DNA from: Streptomyces pactum
GTDB lineage: Bacteria > Actinomycetota > Actinomycetes > Streptomycetales > Streptomycetaceae
DNA: 64,000 nucleotides
Assembly: GCF_002005225.1 (NCBI RefSeq)
Contig: NZ_CP019724.1
Location: 4,853,501 to 4,917,500, forward strand
Reading direction: 5' to 3'
Shown: in pieces, positions 15,145 through 23,476 of the stretch
Layout of the letters: each line of letters starts with the position of its first letter
Position numbering within the stretch: position 1 is the stretch's first letter
Made by a program: the position numbers and the translations under genes
The notes under the pieces: generated by a model
The model's input: only the letters and a program-made list of their open reading frames with translations
Database searches by the model: none
What the model was told of the DNA's origin: nothing

Positions 15145-16788
15145 TCAGCTCTCCGCCAGCAGCTCGTCCGCGTCCATGATCCGGTAGGCGTAGCCCTGCT
15201 CCGCCAGGAAGCGCTGCCGGTGGGCGGCGAAGTCCTGGTCGAGCGTGTCGCGGGCGACGACCGAGTAGAAGTGCGCCTGGTGGCCGTCGGCCTTCGGGCG
15301 CAGCACCCGGCCGAGGCGCTGGGCCTCCTCCTGCCGGGACCCGAAGGTGCCCGACACCTGGATGGCGACCGTCGCCTCCGGCAGGTCGATCGAGAAGTTC
15401 GCGACCTTGGAGACGACCAGGACGCTGATCTCGCCCTGGCGGAAGGACTCGAAGAGCTTCTCCCGCTGGGCGTTGGACGTCTCGCCCTTGATGACCGGCG
15501 CGCCCAGGTGCTCGCCCAGTTCGTCGAGCTGGTCGATGTACTGGCCGATGACGAGGATCTGCTGCCCGGCGAAGCGCCGCACGATCGCCTCGGTCACCTT
15601 CCGCTTGGTCGCGGTCGTCGCGCAGAAGCGGTACTTCTCCTCCGTCTCGGCGGTGGCGTACGCGAGGCGCTCGGAGTCGGTGAGGTTGACCCGGACCTCC
15701 ACGCAGTCGGCGGGCGCGATGTAGCCCTGCGCCTCGATCTCCTTCCACGGCGCGTCGAACCGCTTCGGGCCGATGAGGGAGAACACGTCCGACTCGCGGC
15801 CGTCCTCGCGGACGAGCGTCGCGGTCAGGCCGAGCCGCCGCCGGGCCTGGAGGTCGGCGGTGAACTTGAAGACCGGCGCCGGCAGCAGGTGCACCTCGTC
15901 GTAGACGACCAGACCCCAGTCCCGGGAGTCGAACAGCTCCAGGTGCGGGTAGACGCCCTTCCGCTTCGTCGTCAGCACCTGGTACGTGGCGATGGTGACG
16001 GGCCGGATCTCCTTCCTGGTCCCGCTGTACTCGCCGATCTCGTCCTCGGTCAGGCTGGTCCGCTTGACCAGCTCGTGCTTCCACTGCCGGGCGGAGACGG
16101 TGTTGGTGACCAGGATCAGCGTCGTCGACTTGGCCTGCGCCATCGAACCCGCCCCGACCAGCGTCTTGCCGGCGCCGCAGGGGAGCACGACGACACCGCT
16201 GCCGCCGTGCCAGAAGTTCTCCACCGCCTGCTTCTGGTACGGCCGCAGCGCCCACCCGTCCTCGGCCAGCTCGATCGGGTGCGCCTCGCCGTCGACGTAC
16301 CCGGCGAGGTCCTCGGCCGGCCAGCCCAGCTTCAGCAGCGTCTGCTTGATCTGCCCGCGCTCGGAGGGGTGCACGGCCACCGTGTCGGGGTCGATGCGGT
16401 TGCCGACCAGCGGAGCGATCCGCTTCGACTTCAGGACCTCCTCCAGCACCGGCCGGTCGGTGGTCGTCAGGACCAGTCCGTGCGCCGGGTGCTTGGAGAG
16501 GGTGAGGCGGCCGTAGCGGTCCATCGTCTCGGCGATGTCGACGAGCAGCGCGTGCGGGACCGGGTAGCGGCTGTACTCGACGAGCGCGTCCACGACCTGC
16601 TCGGCGTCGTGGCCCGCCGCGCGCGCGTTCCACAGGCCGAGCGGGGTCACCCGGTAGGTGTGGATGTGCTCCGGGGCCCGCTCCAGTTCGGCGAACGGCG
16701 CGATGGCACGACGGCAGTCGCCGGCCCGCTCGTGGTCGACCTCGAGGAGCAGGGTCTTGTCGGACTGGACGATCAGCGGACCATTCAC
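15145..16788 (-). CDS. XPB-type DNA repair helicase
   Basis: This 547-aa superfamily-2 helicase matches bacterial XPB (ERCC3-like) 3'-5' DNA helicases. The N-terminal damage-recognition-like half is followed by the helicase core: WALRPYQKQAVENFW, Walker A VVLPCGAGKTLVGA, motif II VYDEVHLLPA (DEVH), RRRLGLTATLVREDG, and the C-terminal GQYIDQLDELGEHL, QREKLFESFRQGEI and QEEAQRLGRVLRPK motifs. GTG 16788 (VNGPLIVQ) is chosen because AAAGGG lies at proper spacing; GTG 16797 lies too close to it. The partner-type gene (Helicase_C_3/WYL) is 811 bases upstream with two small peptide genes between. Both probably act in DNA repair. Confidence 0.93.
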   Translation of the reverse strand: MNGPLIVQSDKTLLLEVDHERAGDCRRAIAPFAELERAPEHIHTYRVTPLGLWNARAAGHDAEQVVDALVEYSRYPVPHALLVDIAETMDRYGRLTLSKHPAHGLVLTTTDRPVLEEVLKSKRIAPLVGNRIDPDTVAVHPSERGQIKQTLLKLGWPAEDLAGYVDGEAHPIELAEDGWALRPYQKQAVENFWHGGSGVVVLPCGAGKTLVGAGSMAQAKSTTLILVTNTVSARQWKHELVKRTSLTEDEIGEYSGTRKEIRPVTIATYQVLTTKRKGVYPHLELFDSRDWGLVVYDEVHLLPAPVFKFTADLQARRRLGLTATLVREDGRESDVFSLIGPKRFDAPWKEIEAQGYIAPADCVEVRVNLTDSERLAYATAETEEKYRFCATTATKRKVTEAIVRRFAGQQILVIGQYIDQLDELGEHLGAPVIKGETSNAQREKLFESFRQGEISVLVVSKVANFSIDLPEATVAIQVSGTFGSRQEEAQRLGRVLRPKADGHQAHFYSVVARDTLDQDFAAHRQRFLAEQGYAYRIMDADELLAES

Positions 16789-16864
16789 GGGCGGCACCCT
16801 TTCGCGTGCGTACGGCCGACGACGGCTCGGCCAAACGTCCAGTGTGCCTGATCGCGGGGCCGGG

Positions 16865-17092
16865 CTACCGGGGAGTGAGGTTGTTGATCAGCGGTCCCTC
16901 GGCGGTGACCGCCTCCGTGACCAGGGACTCCACGCCGGTGGCCGGCCGGGGCAGCGGCAGCGCGGTGGCCTCGGGGGCGAGGGCGCCGAACAGCGCCGCG
17001 GCGGTGATCAGGGCCGCGACGGAGACGGCGACGGCGGAACGGGCGGCGGAACGGGCGGCGGAGCGGGTGGGGTCGGGGAGCTCGGAACGCAT
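16865..17092 (-). CDS. Small secreted protein, 75 aa
   Basis: The product starts MRSELPDPTRSAARSAARSA and has a strong hydrophobic stretch (VAVSVAALITAAALFGALAPE) ending in ATA before LPLPRPATG, the layout of a Sec signal peptide with cleavage near residue 45. The exported part would be only about 30 residues and ends EGPLINNLTPR. No family is recognised. It is the second of two adjacent small exported products on this strand, downstream of a hairpin and 164 bases after the 39-aa gene. The Shine-Dalgarno is weak, so coding status is probable, not certain. Confidence 0.55.
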   Translation of the reverse strand: MRSELPDPTRSAARSAARSAVAVSVAALITAAALFGALAPEATALPLPRPATGVESLVTEAVTAEGPLINNLTPR

Positions 17093-17182
17093 GGGGGGTG
17101 CCGGCCTTTCGGAGGAGTGCTTCCCGGGGGGAGTCAGGAGGAGTGCTCCCCGGGGGAGTGAGAGAGAGCCAGGGGGACCCGC

Positions 17183-17221
17183 GGCGGGCCGGGCCCAGGG
17201 GGGCTGGGGACCCGGCCCGCC
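17183..17221 (-). terminator. Strong GC hairpin after the 39-aa gene
   Basis: GGCGGGCCGGG (17183-17193) pairs perfectly with CCCGGCCCGCC (17211-17221), and inside it CCCAG (17194-17198) pairs with CTGGG (17204-17208). It begins 36 bases beyond the stop of the peptide gene at 17257. There is no T-run, as is usual in Streptomyces terminators. Confidence 0.6.
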
Positions 17222-17256
17222 GACGGGGACGCCGAAACGGAGGGGTCAGGCAGGAA

Positions 17257-17376
17257 TCAGAGGGTCAGGCCTCCGCCGAGGTCGATGCCGACCGCGGCCG
17301 CCTCGGCGGCGAACGCCGCGACCAGCGCGGCGGTGGAGGTCAGGACGGTGGCGACACAGCGAACGGCAGTACGCAT
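17257..17376 (-). CDS. Very short exported peptide, 39 aa
   Basis: ATG 17376 is preceded by AAAGGGAGAACCCG, an excellent Shine-Dalgarno at good spacing. The 39-codon product reads MRTAVRCVATVLTSTAALV, then AAFAAEAAAVGIDLGGGLTL, and stops at TGA 17257-17259. Residues 1-28 are a textbook Sec signal peptide (MRTAVR, hydrophobic core, AEA/AAA cleavage), leaving a mature peptide of about 11-12 residues, VGIDLGGGLTL or one residue longer. A strong hairpin follows downstream. No family is recognised. The combination of RBS, signal peptide and terminator supports a real gene for a secreted micropeptide; its role is unknown. Confidence 0.62.
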   Translation of the reverse strand: MRTAVRCVATVLTSTAALVAAFAAEAAAVGIDLGGGLTL

Positions 17377-17598
17377 CGGGTTCTCCCTTTCGGTTCGATT
17401 GCAGGGCACCCGGTGGCTGCCCGACCGCCGACGACTCGATGCGGAATATGAAGAAAGCTCCCTCTCAGGTGCGAATCACCCGGCGTGGCGTGCATGAACC
17501 ACCGCGTACGCCCGAAAGTGCGCAAGCGACCGGAATCGCGGGACGGGACGCGTAAAACCCGGGGGCCCACGTCACAGCAGGCCGCGCCGCACGTCACC
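17377..17598. other. Intergenic region between peptide gene and Helicase_C_3 gene
   Basis: These 222 bases hold no credible gene. They should contain the promoter of the 39-aa peptide gene, reading left. No clear -35/-10 pair was identified; the stretch around 17440-17465 (ATGCGGAATATGAAGAAAGC) is the most AT-rich part. Confidence 0.5.
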
Positions 17599-20175
17599 TC
17601 ACGTGGCGTCGTCGGCGAGTTCGGCCACGCCGGTGACCCGGTGCAGCGGATACGTGCGCACCTCGTCCGCCGTGTGGTCGTACGCCGTCACGAAACCGCC
17701 CTCGACCCGGATCGGCGCGATGACGCGCTGGCTGGCGGCGCCCTCGGCGTTCACGTAGCCGATCCACAGCGCCTCGCCGGTCATGACGGCCGCCTGCATG
17801 GTGGCGAGGGTCTCGGCGGCAGCCGTGCGCGGCAGTTGGCCGCCCGCCGCCGGGGCGTCGCCCGCCTCGCTCCCGGCGCCCGGCTTGCGCGGGGCCGTGG
17901 CGGCCAGGTCACCGGCCCGGACGGCGCGGATCGCCGCCGTCAGGAGCGTGTCGTCGGGAACCGGCGGACCGTCCGGAACCGGCTCCGGTGCCGCCCGCGG
18001 CGGCGTGCGGCGGGCGTCGGCACGGGCGATCAGCACATCGCCCGCGGCGGACTCGGCGGCCGGCGCGAACCCCATCCCGCGCAGCCCCTCCAGCAGCGCC
18101 GCCGGGTCGGCCTGCGCGGCCAGCACGGTCGGCGCGAGCCGGCGCAGGCCGAGACCGGCGGCCCGCTTGTCGGCGAGGATCTCGTCCAGGGTCGCGTCGT
18201 CGTCGCAGCGCACGTACGCCGAGGCCGCGCCCACCCGCAGCCGCCCGTGCCGCCGGGCCACGTCGTCGATCAGGTACGTGAGCGGCTGCGGCACCGGCGT
18301 GCGGGAGTGCCGGGCGAGGAAGGCGTGCAGGTCGGCGGCGGTCTGCCCGGCGTCCAGCGCGCGGCGCACCGAGCCCGGCGTGAACCGGTAGACGGTCGCC
18401 CCGCCCTTCGACTCCACGTCCGCGAGCACCCCGAGCACGTCGGCCAGCGCAGGCTCCAGCGGCCCCGGCGCCACCGCCGTCAGGTCGGCCTGGAGCAGGA
18501 CGTGGTCCAGCGGCTCGGGGAACAGCGGCGCCAGCAGCCGGGCGGCCCGCGCGGTGGCGGCGGCGTGCTCGGCGGGGCTCGGGGGAGCGGGGGCGGGCGG
18601 CGTGCGGTGGTGGACGGGGAGTTTGTCACCGGGACCCTCGGCGGCCTCGGGTGCCTTTGCCGGACGAGCCGACTCGGGCGCCCCGATCAGCGCCCGCCCC
18701 GGCGCCGCCAGCGCGCCGCGCCCGGTGATGCCCAGCAGCTCGGCCTCGGAGAGCGTCCACCGGGCGAGCCTCGTACGCAGGTCGTCGTCCTGGCCGTCCC
18801 GCCCGTCCCGCCGGGGCCCGCGCAGCGGACGCTCCCAGCGCAGCCGGGCCAGCACCGACTCCTCGGTGGGCGAGGCGCCCTCGGGCAGTCCCGCCAGCAG
18901 GGCCAGCACCCGGTGCCGTACCTCCGGCGCCGCCGAACGGTCCAGGTTCGGGCCCAGCGCCGAGAGCGTGCGGTCCTTCGCGTCCCGCCCGCCCACCACA
19001 CCCGGCGTGCGGGTGGCCGTCAGCCACGTCCCGGCGAGCCCTGCCCAGCGCTCCGCGGGAGGCAGCTCCCGCCACTCGTCGTACGCCGGGGTCGCCGCGT
19101 ACCGCTCGTCGGCCTCCCCGTCGGAGGCGATCAGTCCGGACGCGTAGGCCAGCTCGACCCAGAAGGCGGCCACCGGCTCGGGCACGTCCAGGGCGACGGC
19201 CGTCCGCTTCAGGTCGCGCACGCTCAGCCCGCCGGCCCGCAGCACCGCCGGGCCGCCCTCGTCCCACTCCTTCAGGAGCTCCTCGACGGTCGCCAGCGCC
19301 GTCAGGGCCTGCCCGGCCGCGGTGGCGTCCACGATCTGTGGACGGTGCGTGGCGGCGGCCTCCACCGGCGGCGGCACCGGCTCGGGCGTGCGGTGCGCGC
19401 GGCCCGCGCGCAGGTGCAGGGCGACCTCGCGGGGCAGGACGACCGTGCCGGGGGCGGTCGGCAGCAGCAGGCCGCCGTCCAGCAGCCGGCGCAGGTGCGT
19501 CGCCGGATCGTGGGTGACCTGGCCGTACGGCGGGCCCCACACCAGCCGGTCCAGCACCTCGCGGGACTCCCCGGGCAGGCCGGCGAGGAGCGCCGCCATC
19601 CGGGGCCGGTCGGCGAACAGGGCACCGAGCGCCGACACGGCGGAGACGGAGTCGTGGGTCGAGGGCAGGCCGACGGCGGCCAGGATCTCCTGGATCCGGC
19701 CCGGCGACATGCCCGCCGTCGCCTCCCGCACGGTGGGACCGAGCCCCGTCGGGGACGGGTGCTGCGGGGACGGCGCGAGCAGCTCACGGGCGGTGCGCAC
19801 CAGCCGCAGTCGGTCGTCGGCACCCCACACCAGGGCCTGCTCGCGCAGCAGGGCGACCGCCCGCGGCACGGCCGCCGCGACGACGGGGTCCCGCTCGTCA
19901 CCGGCCATGAGCCCGAGCAGCTCGTCGTACGGCGCCGGGTCCGCCGCCACCGCCAGCGCCTCCGCCGTCTGGAGCGTGAACCGGTCCAGCCGCTCCAGCG
20001 CCCGTACGACCGAGGCGCGGGTGCCGGCCCGGGTGGCGAGCTGCGTGAGATCCGTGGGCACGGGGGTGACGAGGTCGGGACGGCTGCGCAGGAGGGCGGC
20101 CAGCGAGACGTCGTCCCTGACGCGGAGCGCCTCCGCGAGGGACCGGGGGGCCGCGGACTTCTCCTCGGTGCTCAT
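17599..20175 (-). CDS. XPB-partner protein: helicase C-terminal-like domain with WYL-like C-terminus
   Basis: This 858-aa protein starts MSTEEKSAAPRSLAEALRVR. The N-terminal two thirds are helical winged-helix-like segments (VREATAGMSPGRIQEILAAV, LREQALVWGADDRLRLV). A Helicase_C_3/XPB-associated block follows: LDHVLLQADLTAVAPGPLEP, then VYRFTPGSVRRALDAGQ and LTYLIDDVARRHGRLRVG. The last 60 residues look WYL-like (LWIGYVNAEGAASQRVIAPI, then PLHRVTGV). It has no Walker A, so it is not itself a motor. Pairing of this family with an XPB gene is common in actinobacteria and holds here. A role in XPB recruitment or regulation is inferred. Confidence 0.86.
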   Translation of the reverse strand: MSTEEKSAAPRSLAEALRVRDDVSLAALLRSRPDLVTPVPTDLTQLATRAGTRASVVRALERLDRFTLQTAEALAVAADPAPYDELLGLMAGDERDPVVAAAVPRAVALLREQALVWGADDRLRLVRTARELLAPSPQHPSPTGLGPTVREATAGMSPGRIQEILAAVGLPSTHDSVSAVSALGALFADRPRMAALLAGLPGESREVLDRLVWGPPYGQVTHDPATHLRRLLDGGLLLPTAPGTVVLPREVALHLRAGRAHRTPEPVPPPVEAAATHRPQIVDATAAGQALTALATVEELLKEWDEGGPAVLRAGGLSVRDLKRTAVALDVPEPVAAFWVELAYASGLIASDGEADERYAATPAYDEWRELPPAERWAGLAGTWLTATRTPGVVGGRDAKDRTLSALGPNLDRSAAPEVRHRVLALLAGLPEGASPTEESVLARLRWERPLRGPRRDGRDGQDDDLRTRLARWTLSEAELLGITGRGALAAPGRALIGAPESARPAKAPEAAEGPGDKLPVHHRTPPAPAPPSPAEHAAATARAARLLAPLFPEPLDHVLLQADLTAVAPGPLEPALADVLGVLADVESKGGATVYRFTPGSVRRALDAGQTAADLHAFLARHSRTPVPQPLTYLIDDVARRHGRLRVGAASAYVRCDDDATLDEILADKRAAGLGLRRLAPTVLAAQADPAALLEGLRGMGFAPAAESAAGDVLIARADARRTPPRAAPEPVPDGPPVPDDTLLTAAIRAVRAGDLAATAPRKPGAGSEAGDAPAAGGQLPRTAAAETLATMQAAVMTGEALWIGYVNAEGAASQRVIAPIRVEGGFVTAYDHTADEVRTYPLHRVTGVAELADDAT

Positions 20176-20306
20176 CCGGTCCACGTTAGCGGGTGGGTGC
20201 GACGGCGGGGTGCGCGTGCGGTGGCGCGGTGCGCGTCCGCCGCACCCGCGAGGATTCGGTACCTTCGTGCGACGGCGTACCACAACACACCGCCCCGGAG
20301 GGGTCC

Positions 20307-21344
20307 GTGGGGATCGAGAGCGACCAGGTCGTCTACGAGTACCTGAGCCGTGTCGGCGACGTGGCCCAGCAACGGCAGTTGCCGTCGGCCACCCGCATGC
20401 GGCTGGTCTCCGAGCTGCGCGACGAGATCGACCGGCACCGCGCCAGGACCACCGTGGACAGTCCCGCCGCCGTCCGCCGCATCCTGGACCGGCTCGGCAG
20501 CCCGGACGACATCGTCGACGCGGCGGGCGGCACGAGCGGTGCCCCGCGGCCGTCGGTGCCGCCGCCCACCGCCGTCCCCCTTCAGCCGGAGGGCGGGCCG
20601 CGGAAGACGGACCGGCCCAAGGGCCTGCGGCGCGCCGTCCCGCGCCCCCGCCCGGCAGCGCCCGAGTCCGCGCCCGCGCCTGCTCCCTCCCCGCCGCACC
20701 TGGCGAGCGCGCACGAGCTGGGGGACGGCGGCGTCGTACAGCCGGACTGGTGGCGGGTGGACAGCGGCCCGTTCGGGGGCGGCGGCGACAGTGTGCCGGG
20801 GTTCGTCGGCGGCGTGGAGATCCCGGAGCTGCTCAGGCCCCCGCCGCGGGCCAAGGGCGGGGCGGACGGGGCGAAGGAGGACGGTACCGCCGGGAAGGCG
20901 GCCGCGGAGGTGGTGGAGGAGGCGGCCGGGGAGGCCGCGGAGCCGGTCGCCGGGAAGCCGGGCGGGGCCTCGCGCCGCCGCCTGCCCCGTCTGTGGCCCG
21001 AGGGCGGCTGGAACAACCCGCTGCTGCTGCTCGCCGCCGCGCTGCTGGTCGCCGGCGCGGTCCTCGGCAGCCTCGTCCCGCTGGGCCTGGGCTGGCTGAT
21101 CGCCTACCTCTCCCGCCGCCTGACTCCGGCCCAGTCGAAGTGGGCGGTACTGGGTCTGCCCGGCACGGTCGCCGCCGCCGGCGTCGTGTGGCTGTGGGGC
21201 CGCACGGAGGGCCGCTGGGGCGAACCGATCGCCGAGGGCCACATGAACGACGCCGTCACCGAGACCTGGCCCTGGATCCTGCGCACCGCCGCCGTCGCCA
21301 CGGCCCTGTACCTCCTGTGGCGCTCCCGCCGCCCCCGGACCTGA
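20307..21344 (+). CDS. Membrane protein with N-terminal HAAS-like helical domain
   Basis: This 345-aa protein starts at GTG 20307 after GGAGGGG. Residues 1-75 (YEYLSRVGDVAQQRQLP, RLVSELRDEIDRHRART, VRRILDRLGSPDDIVDAAGG) match the small helical domain often found in bacterial membrane signalling proteins (HAAS/DUF1700 type). A long Pro/Ala/Gly-rich linker follows to about residue 220, then three or four membrane segments (NPLLLLAAALLVAGAVLGSL, GLGWLIAYL, VLGLPGTVAAAGVVWLW, ILRTAAVATALYLLW). Function is unknown. It diverges from the Helicase_C_3 gene. Confidence 0.78.
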   Translation: MGIESDQVVYEYLSRVGDVAQQRQLPSATRMRLVSELRDEIDRHRARTTVDSPAAVRRILDRLGSPDDIVDAAGGTSGAPRPSVPPPTAVPLQPEGGPRKTDRPKGLRRAVPRPRPAAPESAPAPAPSPPHLASAHELGDGGVVQPDWWRVDSGPFGGGGDSVPGFVGGVEIPELLRPPPRAKGGADGAKEDGTAGKAAAEVVEEAAGEAAEPVAGKPGGASRRRLPRLWPEGGWNNPLLLLAAALLVAGAVLGSLVPLGLGWLIAYLSRRLTPAQSKWAVLGLPGTVAAAGVVWLWGRTEGRWGEPIAEGHMNDAVTETWPWILRTAAVATALYLLWRSRRPRT

Positions 21345-21706
21345 CCCGGCGAAACGGCGCACCGGGCCGGTCCCGGCGAAACGGCGCGCCGGGCCGGTCC
21401 CGGCCGAACGGCGTCCCGGTCCGGTCTCGGCGGAGTGGCGTCGCGGGGTGATCCGGCGGAGCGGCGTCGATGCGGTGGAGTGGCGTCCCGAGCCTGACCC
21501 GGCCGGATGGCGCCCGGGGACGGTCCTGGCGGAGTGGCGTCGCGGGTCTGCTGTGGTGGAGCGGCGTCCCGGGGACGGTCCCGGCGGAGTGGCGTTGCGG
21601 GCCTTATCCGGCGGAGCGGCGTCGATGCGGTGGAGTGGCGTCCCGAACCTGACCCGGCCGGATGGCGCCCGGGGACGGTCCCGGCGGAGTGGCGTTGCGG
21701 GCCTTA
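21345..21706. repeat. Modular degenerate repeat array (27- and 19-bp units), left part
   Basis: About fourteen head-to-tail modules begin GGCGGAGTGGCGTC or close variants (GGCGAAACGGCG, GGCCGGATGGCG). Most are 27 bases; two are 19. A block of four modules (about 92 bases) occurs twice, starting at 21455 and 21610 (155 bases apart), with a handful of differences. The array is interrupted by the IS630-type element and resumes at 22877. No credible gene lies in it; open frames across it reflect the 27-base period. Confidence 0.88.
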
Positions 21707-22874
21707 CTGACTTCGGCTCGCCAGGGTGAATCTTTGCGAAGTCCCTGATGGGTCTGGAGCGGTGGCTGTATTCCGTGGTGTGTGAGATATGCGGATGGGG
21801 GCGGGCTGACCGCTGCGGGACGTCGGCGCCGGGAGTCGGTGCGGATGCAGGCGGCCGAGCTGTTCGAGCAGGAGATCAAGCCGCCGGAGGTGGCACGGCG
21901 ACTGCGGGTGAGCCTGAAATCGGCCTACCAGTGGCACCAGCTGTGGCGGGACGGTGGTCATGAGGCTCTGGCCTCCCGCGGCCCGAGCGGATCCCGTTGC
22001 CGGCTGTCCCCGCGCTGTCTGGAGAAACTGGCTGCGTACCTCGATGAGGGCCCGGCCGCCCACGGCTGGGTGGAGGACCAGGTGTGGACCGCGGCGAGGG
22101 TGGCCACGCTGATCGGCCGGAAGTTCCACGTCTCCTACAGCGTCTCCGGTGCCACGAGGCTGATGCACCGGCTCGGCTTCAGCCCGCAGGTCCCCGCACG
22201 GCGGGTCGCCGAGCGCGACGAGAGGGCCGTCACCGTGTGGAAGGAGGTGACCTGGGCGGAGGTAAAAGAGCCCGGGCGGCCTGCGGGGGCTACATCTGCT
22301 TCGAGGACGAAGCAGGGTTCACGCGGAAGCCGCCCCGGGGACGAACCTGGGGCCGGCGCGGGCACACCCCGGTCGTGACCGTCAGCGGGCGACGCTCGGG
22401 GCGGCTGTCGGTGGCCGGACTGATCGCCATGCGGCCCGGCTCCCGTACCCGGCTGTGCCACCGCCTGCGCGCCCACCGGGCGGGCAGAGGCAAACGCCGC
22501 AGCATGGGCGAGCGTGACTTCATCGCGCTCGTCGACGGCGTCCACCAGCTCCTCAAGGCACCTATCGTGCTGGTCTGGGACCGCCTCAACACCCACGTCT
22601 CTCACGCCATGCGCAAGTTGATCGCCGAGCGCGCATGGCTGACAGTGTTCCTGCTGCCCGCCTACTCACCCGACCTCAACCCCGTCGAATGGGTATGGGC
22701 ACACATCAAACGCAGCCTGGCCAACCTCGCCGTCGTCGCGCTCGACCGGCTCGAAGCACTCGTCCGTAACCGACTCAAGCGCCTTCAGTACCGGCCCGGC
22801 ACCCTCGACGGCTTCATAGCCGGCACCGGCCTGACTCTCGACGAACCTGCCTCACCCTGACGAGCCGAAGTCAG
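21707..22874 (+). mobile_element. IS630-family insertion sequence, complete, 1168 bp
   Basis: The ends are 23-bp inverted repeats at 21707-21729 and 22852-22874 differing at one base; both outer parts read CTGACTTCGGCTCG inward. The element is flanked by TA on each side (21705-21706 and 22875-22876), the target duplication expected of IS630/Tc1-type transposition. Removing it and one TA rebuilds a normal repeat junction seen elsewhere in the array (GGGCCTTA followed by TCCGGCGGAG). It carries one transposase read through a frameshift. The intact ends and single mismatch suggest a recent insertion. Confidence 0.95.
21782..22860 (+). CDS. IS630-family transposase made by -1 frameshift (two overlapping frames)
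   Basis: The first frame runs from GTG 21782 with a helix-turn-helix (MQAAELFEQEIKPPEVARRL, then SLKSAYQWHQLW) to a stop at 22378. The second, offset by -1, carries the DDE catalytic domain: CFEDEAGF, VLVWDRLNTH and SPDLNPVEWVW give the D, D and E residues, ending at 22860. A slip on the AAAA run at 22264-22267 (GTA AAA GAG) would join them as ...WAEVK-RARAACGGYICF and give about 359 aa, the usual size. Programmed frameshifting is common in this family, so it is probably functional and not broken. Confidence 0.88.
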
Positions 22875-22876
22875 TA

Positions 22877-23048
22877 TTCCGGCGGAGTGGCGTCCCGGGC
22901 CGGTCCCGGCGCCCTCGTCGACCGGGGGCGTGGCGTCCTCGCCCACCCGCCCCCGCACCGTGCGCGTCGGGCACCGGTGGCCGGTCCGAGGGCGGGCGGC
23001 ACGGTCGCGTCGGCGGCCCACCCCGCCGGAGCCGCTCGCCGGAGCCGT
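22877..23048. repeat. Right remnant of the modular array and spacer
   Basis: The first 30-40 bases continue the repeat array interrupted by the IS (TTCCGGCGGAGTGGCGTCC, then a GGCCGGTCCCGGCG end). From about 22915 to 23048 the sequence is non-repetitive and GC-rich, with no credible gene. Confidence 0.7.
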
Positions 23049-23450
23049 CCGGCGGGCCGGGGCCGGGCGTAGGGCCGGGTGTGGGGTCGGGTCGGGGCCG
23101 GGGCCGGTGTGGGGTCGGGCCGGGGCCGGTGTGGGGCCGGGGCCGGGGCCGGGGCCGGTGTGGGGTCGGGTCGGGGTCGGTGTGGGGCCGGGTGTGGGGC
23201 CGGGGCCGGGGCCGGGGCCGGTGTGGGGTCGGGCCGGGGCCGGTGTGGGGCCGGGGCCGGGGCCGGGGCCGGTGTGGGGTCGGGTCGAGGTCGGCGTGGG
23301 GCCGGGTGTGGGGTCGGGTCGGGGCCGGTGTGGGGTCGGGCCGGGGCCGGGGCCGGTGTGGGGTCGGCCCGGGGCCGGTGTGGGGTCGGGTCGGGGTCGG
23401 CGTGGGGCCGGGCGTGGGGTCGGGCCGGGGTCGGTGGGGGGCCGGTTTCG
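23049..23450. repeat. G-rich tandem repeat array upstream of the HAD hydrolase
   Basis: About 400 bases are built from short units such as GGGGCCGG and TGTGGGGTCGGG in irregular higher-order order, strongly G-rich on the + strand. Runs of three to four G separated by one to four bases recur many times, so the strand could form G-quadruplexes. The array ends about 25 bases before the ATG at 23477. Long open frames through it (Gly/Arg/Pro-rich) are artefacts of composition. Confidence 0.85.
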
Positions 23451-23476
23451 TCGGGGCTCCCGGCACAATGGGGTCC

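Noticed and set aside
21448..21729. Short ORFs in the modular array (MRWSGVP-type repeats)
   Set aside because: They mirror the 27-bp period; no RBS and no downstream conservation.
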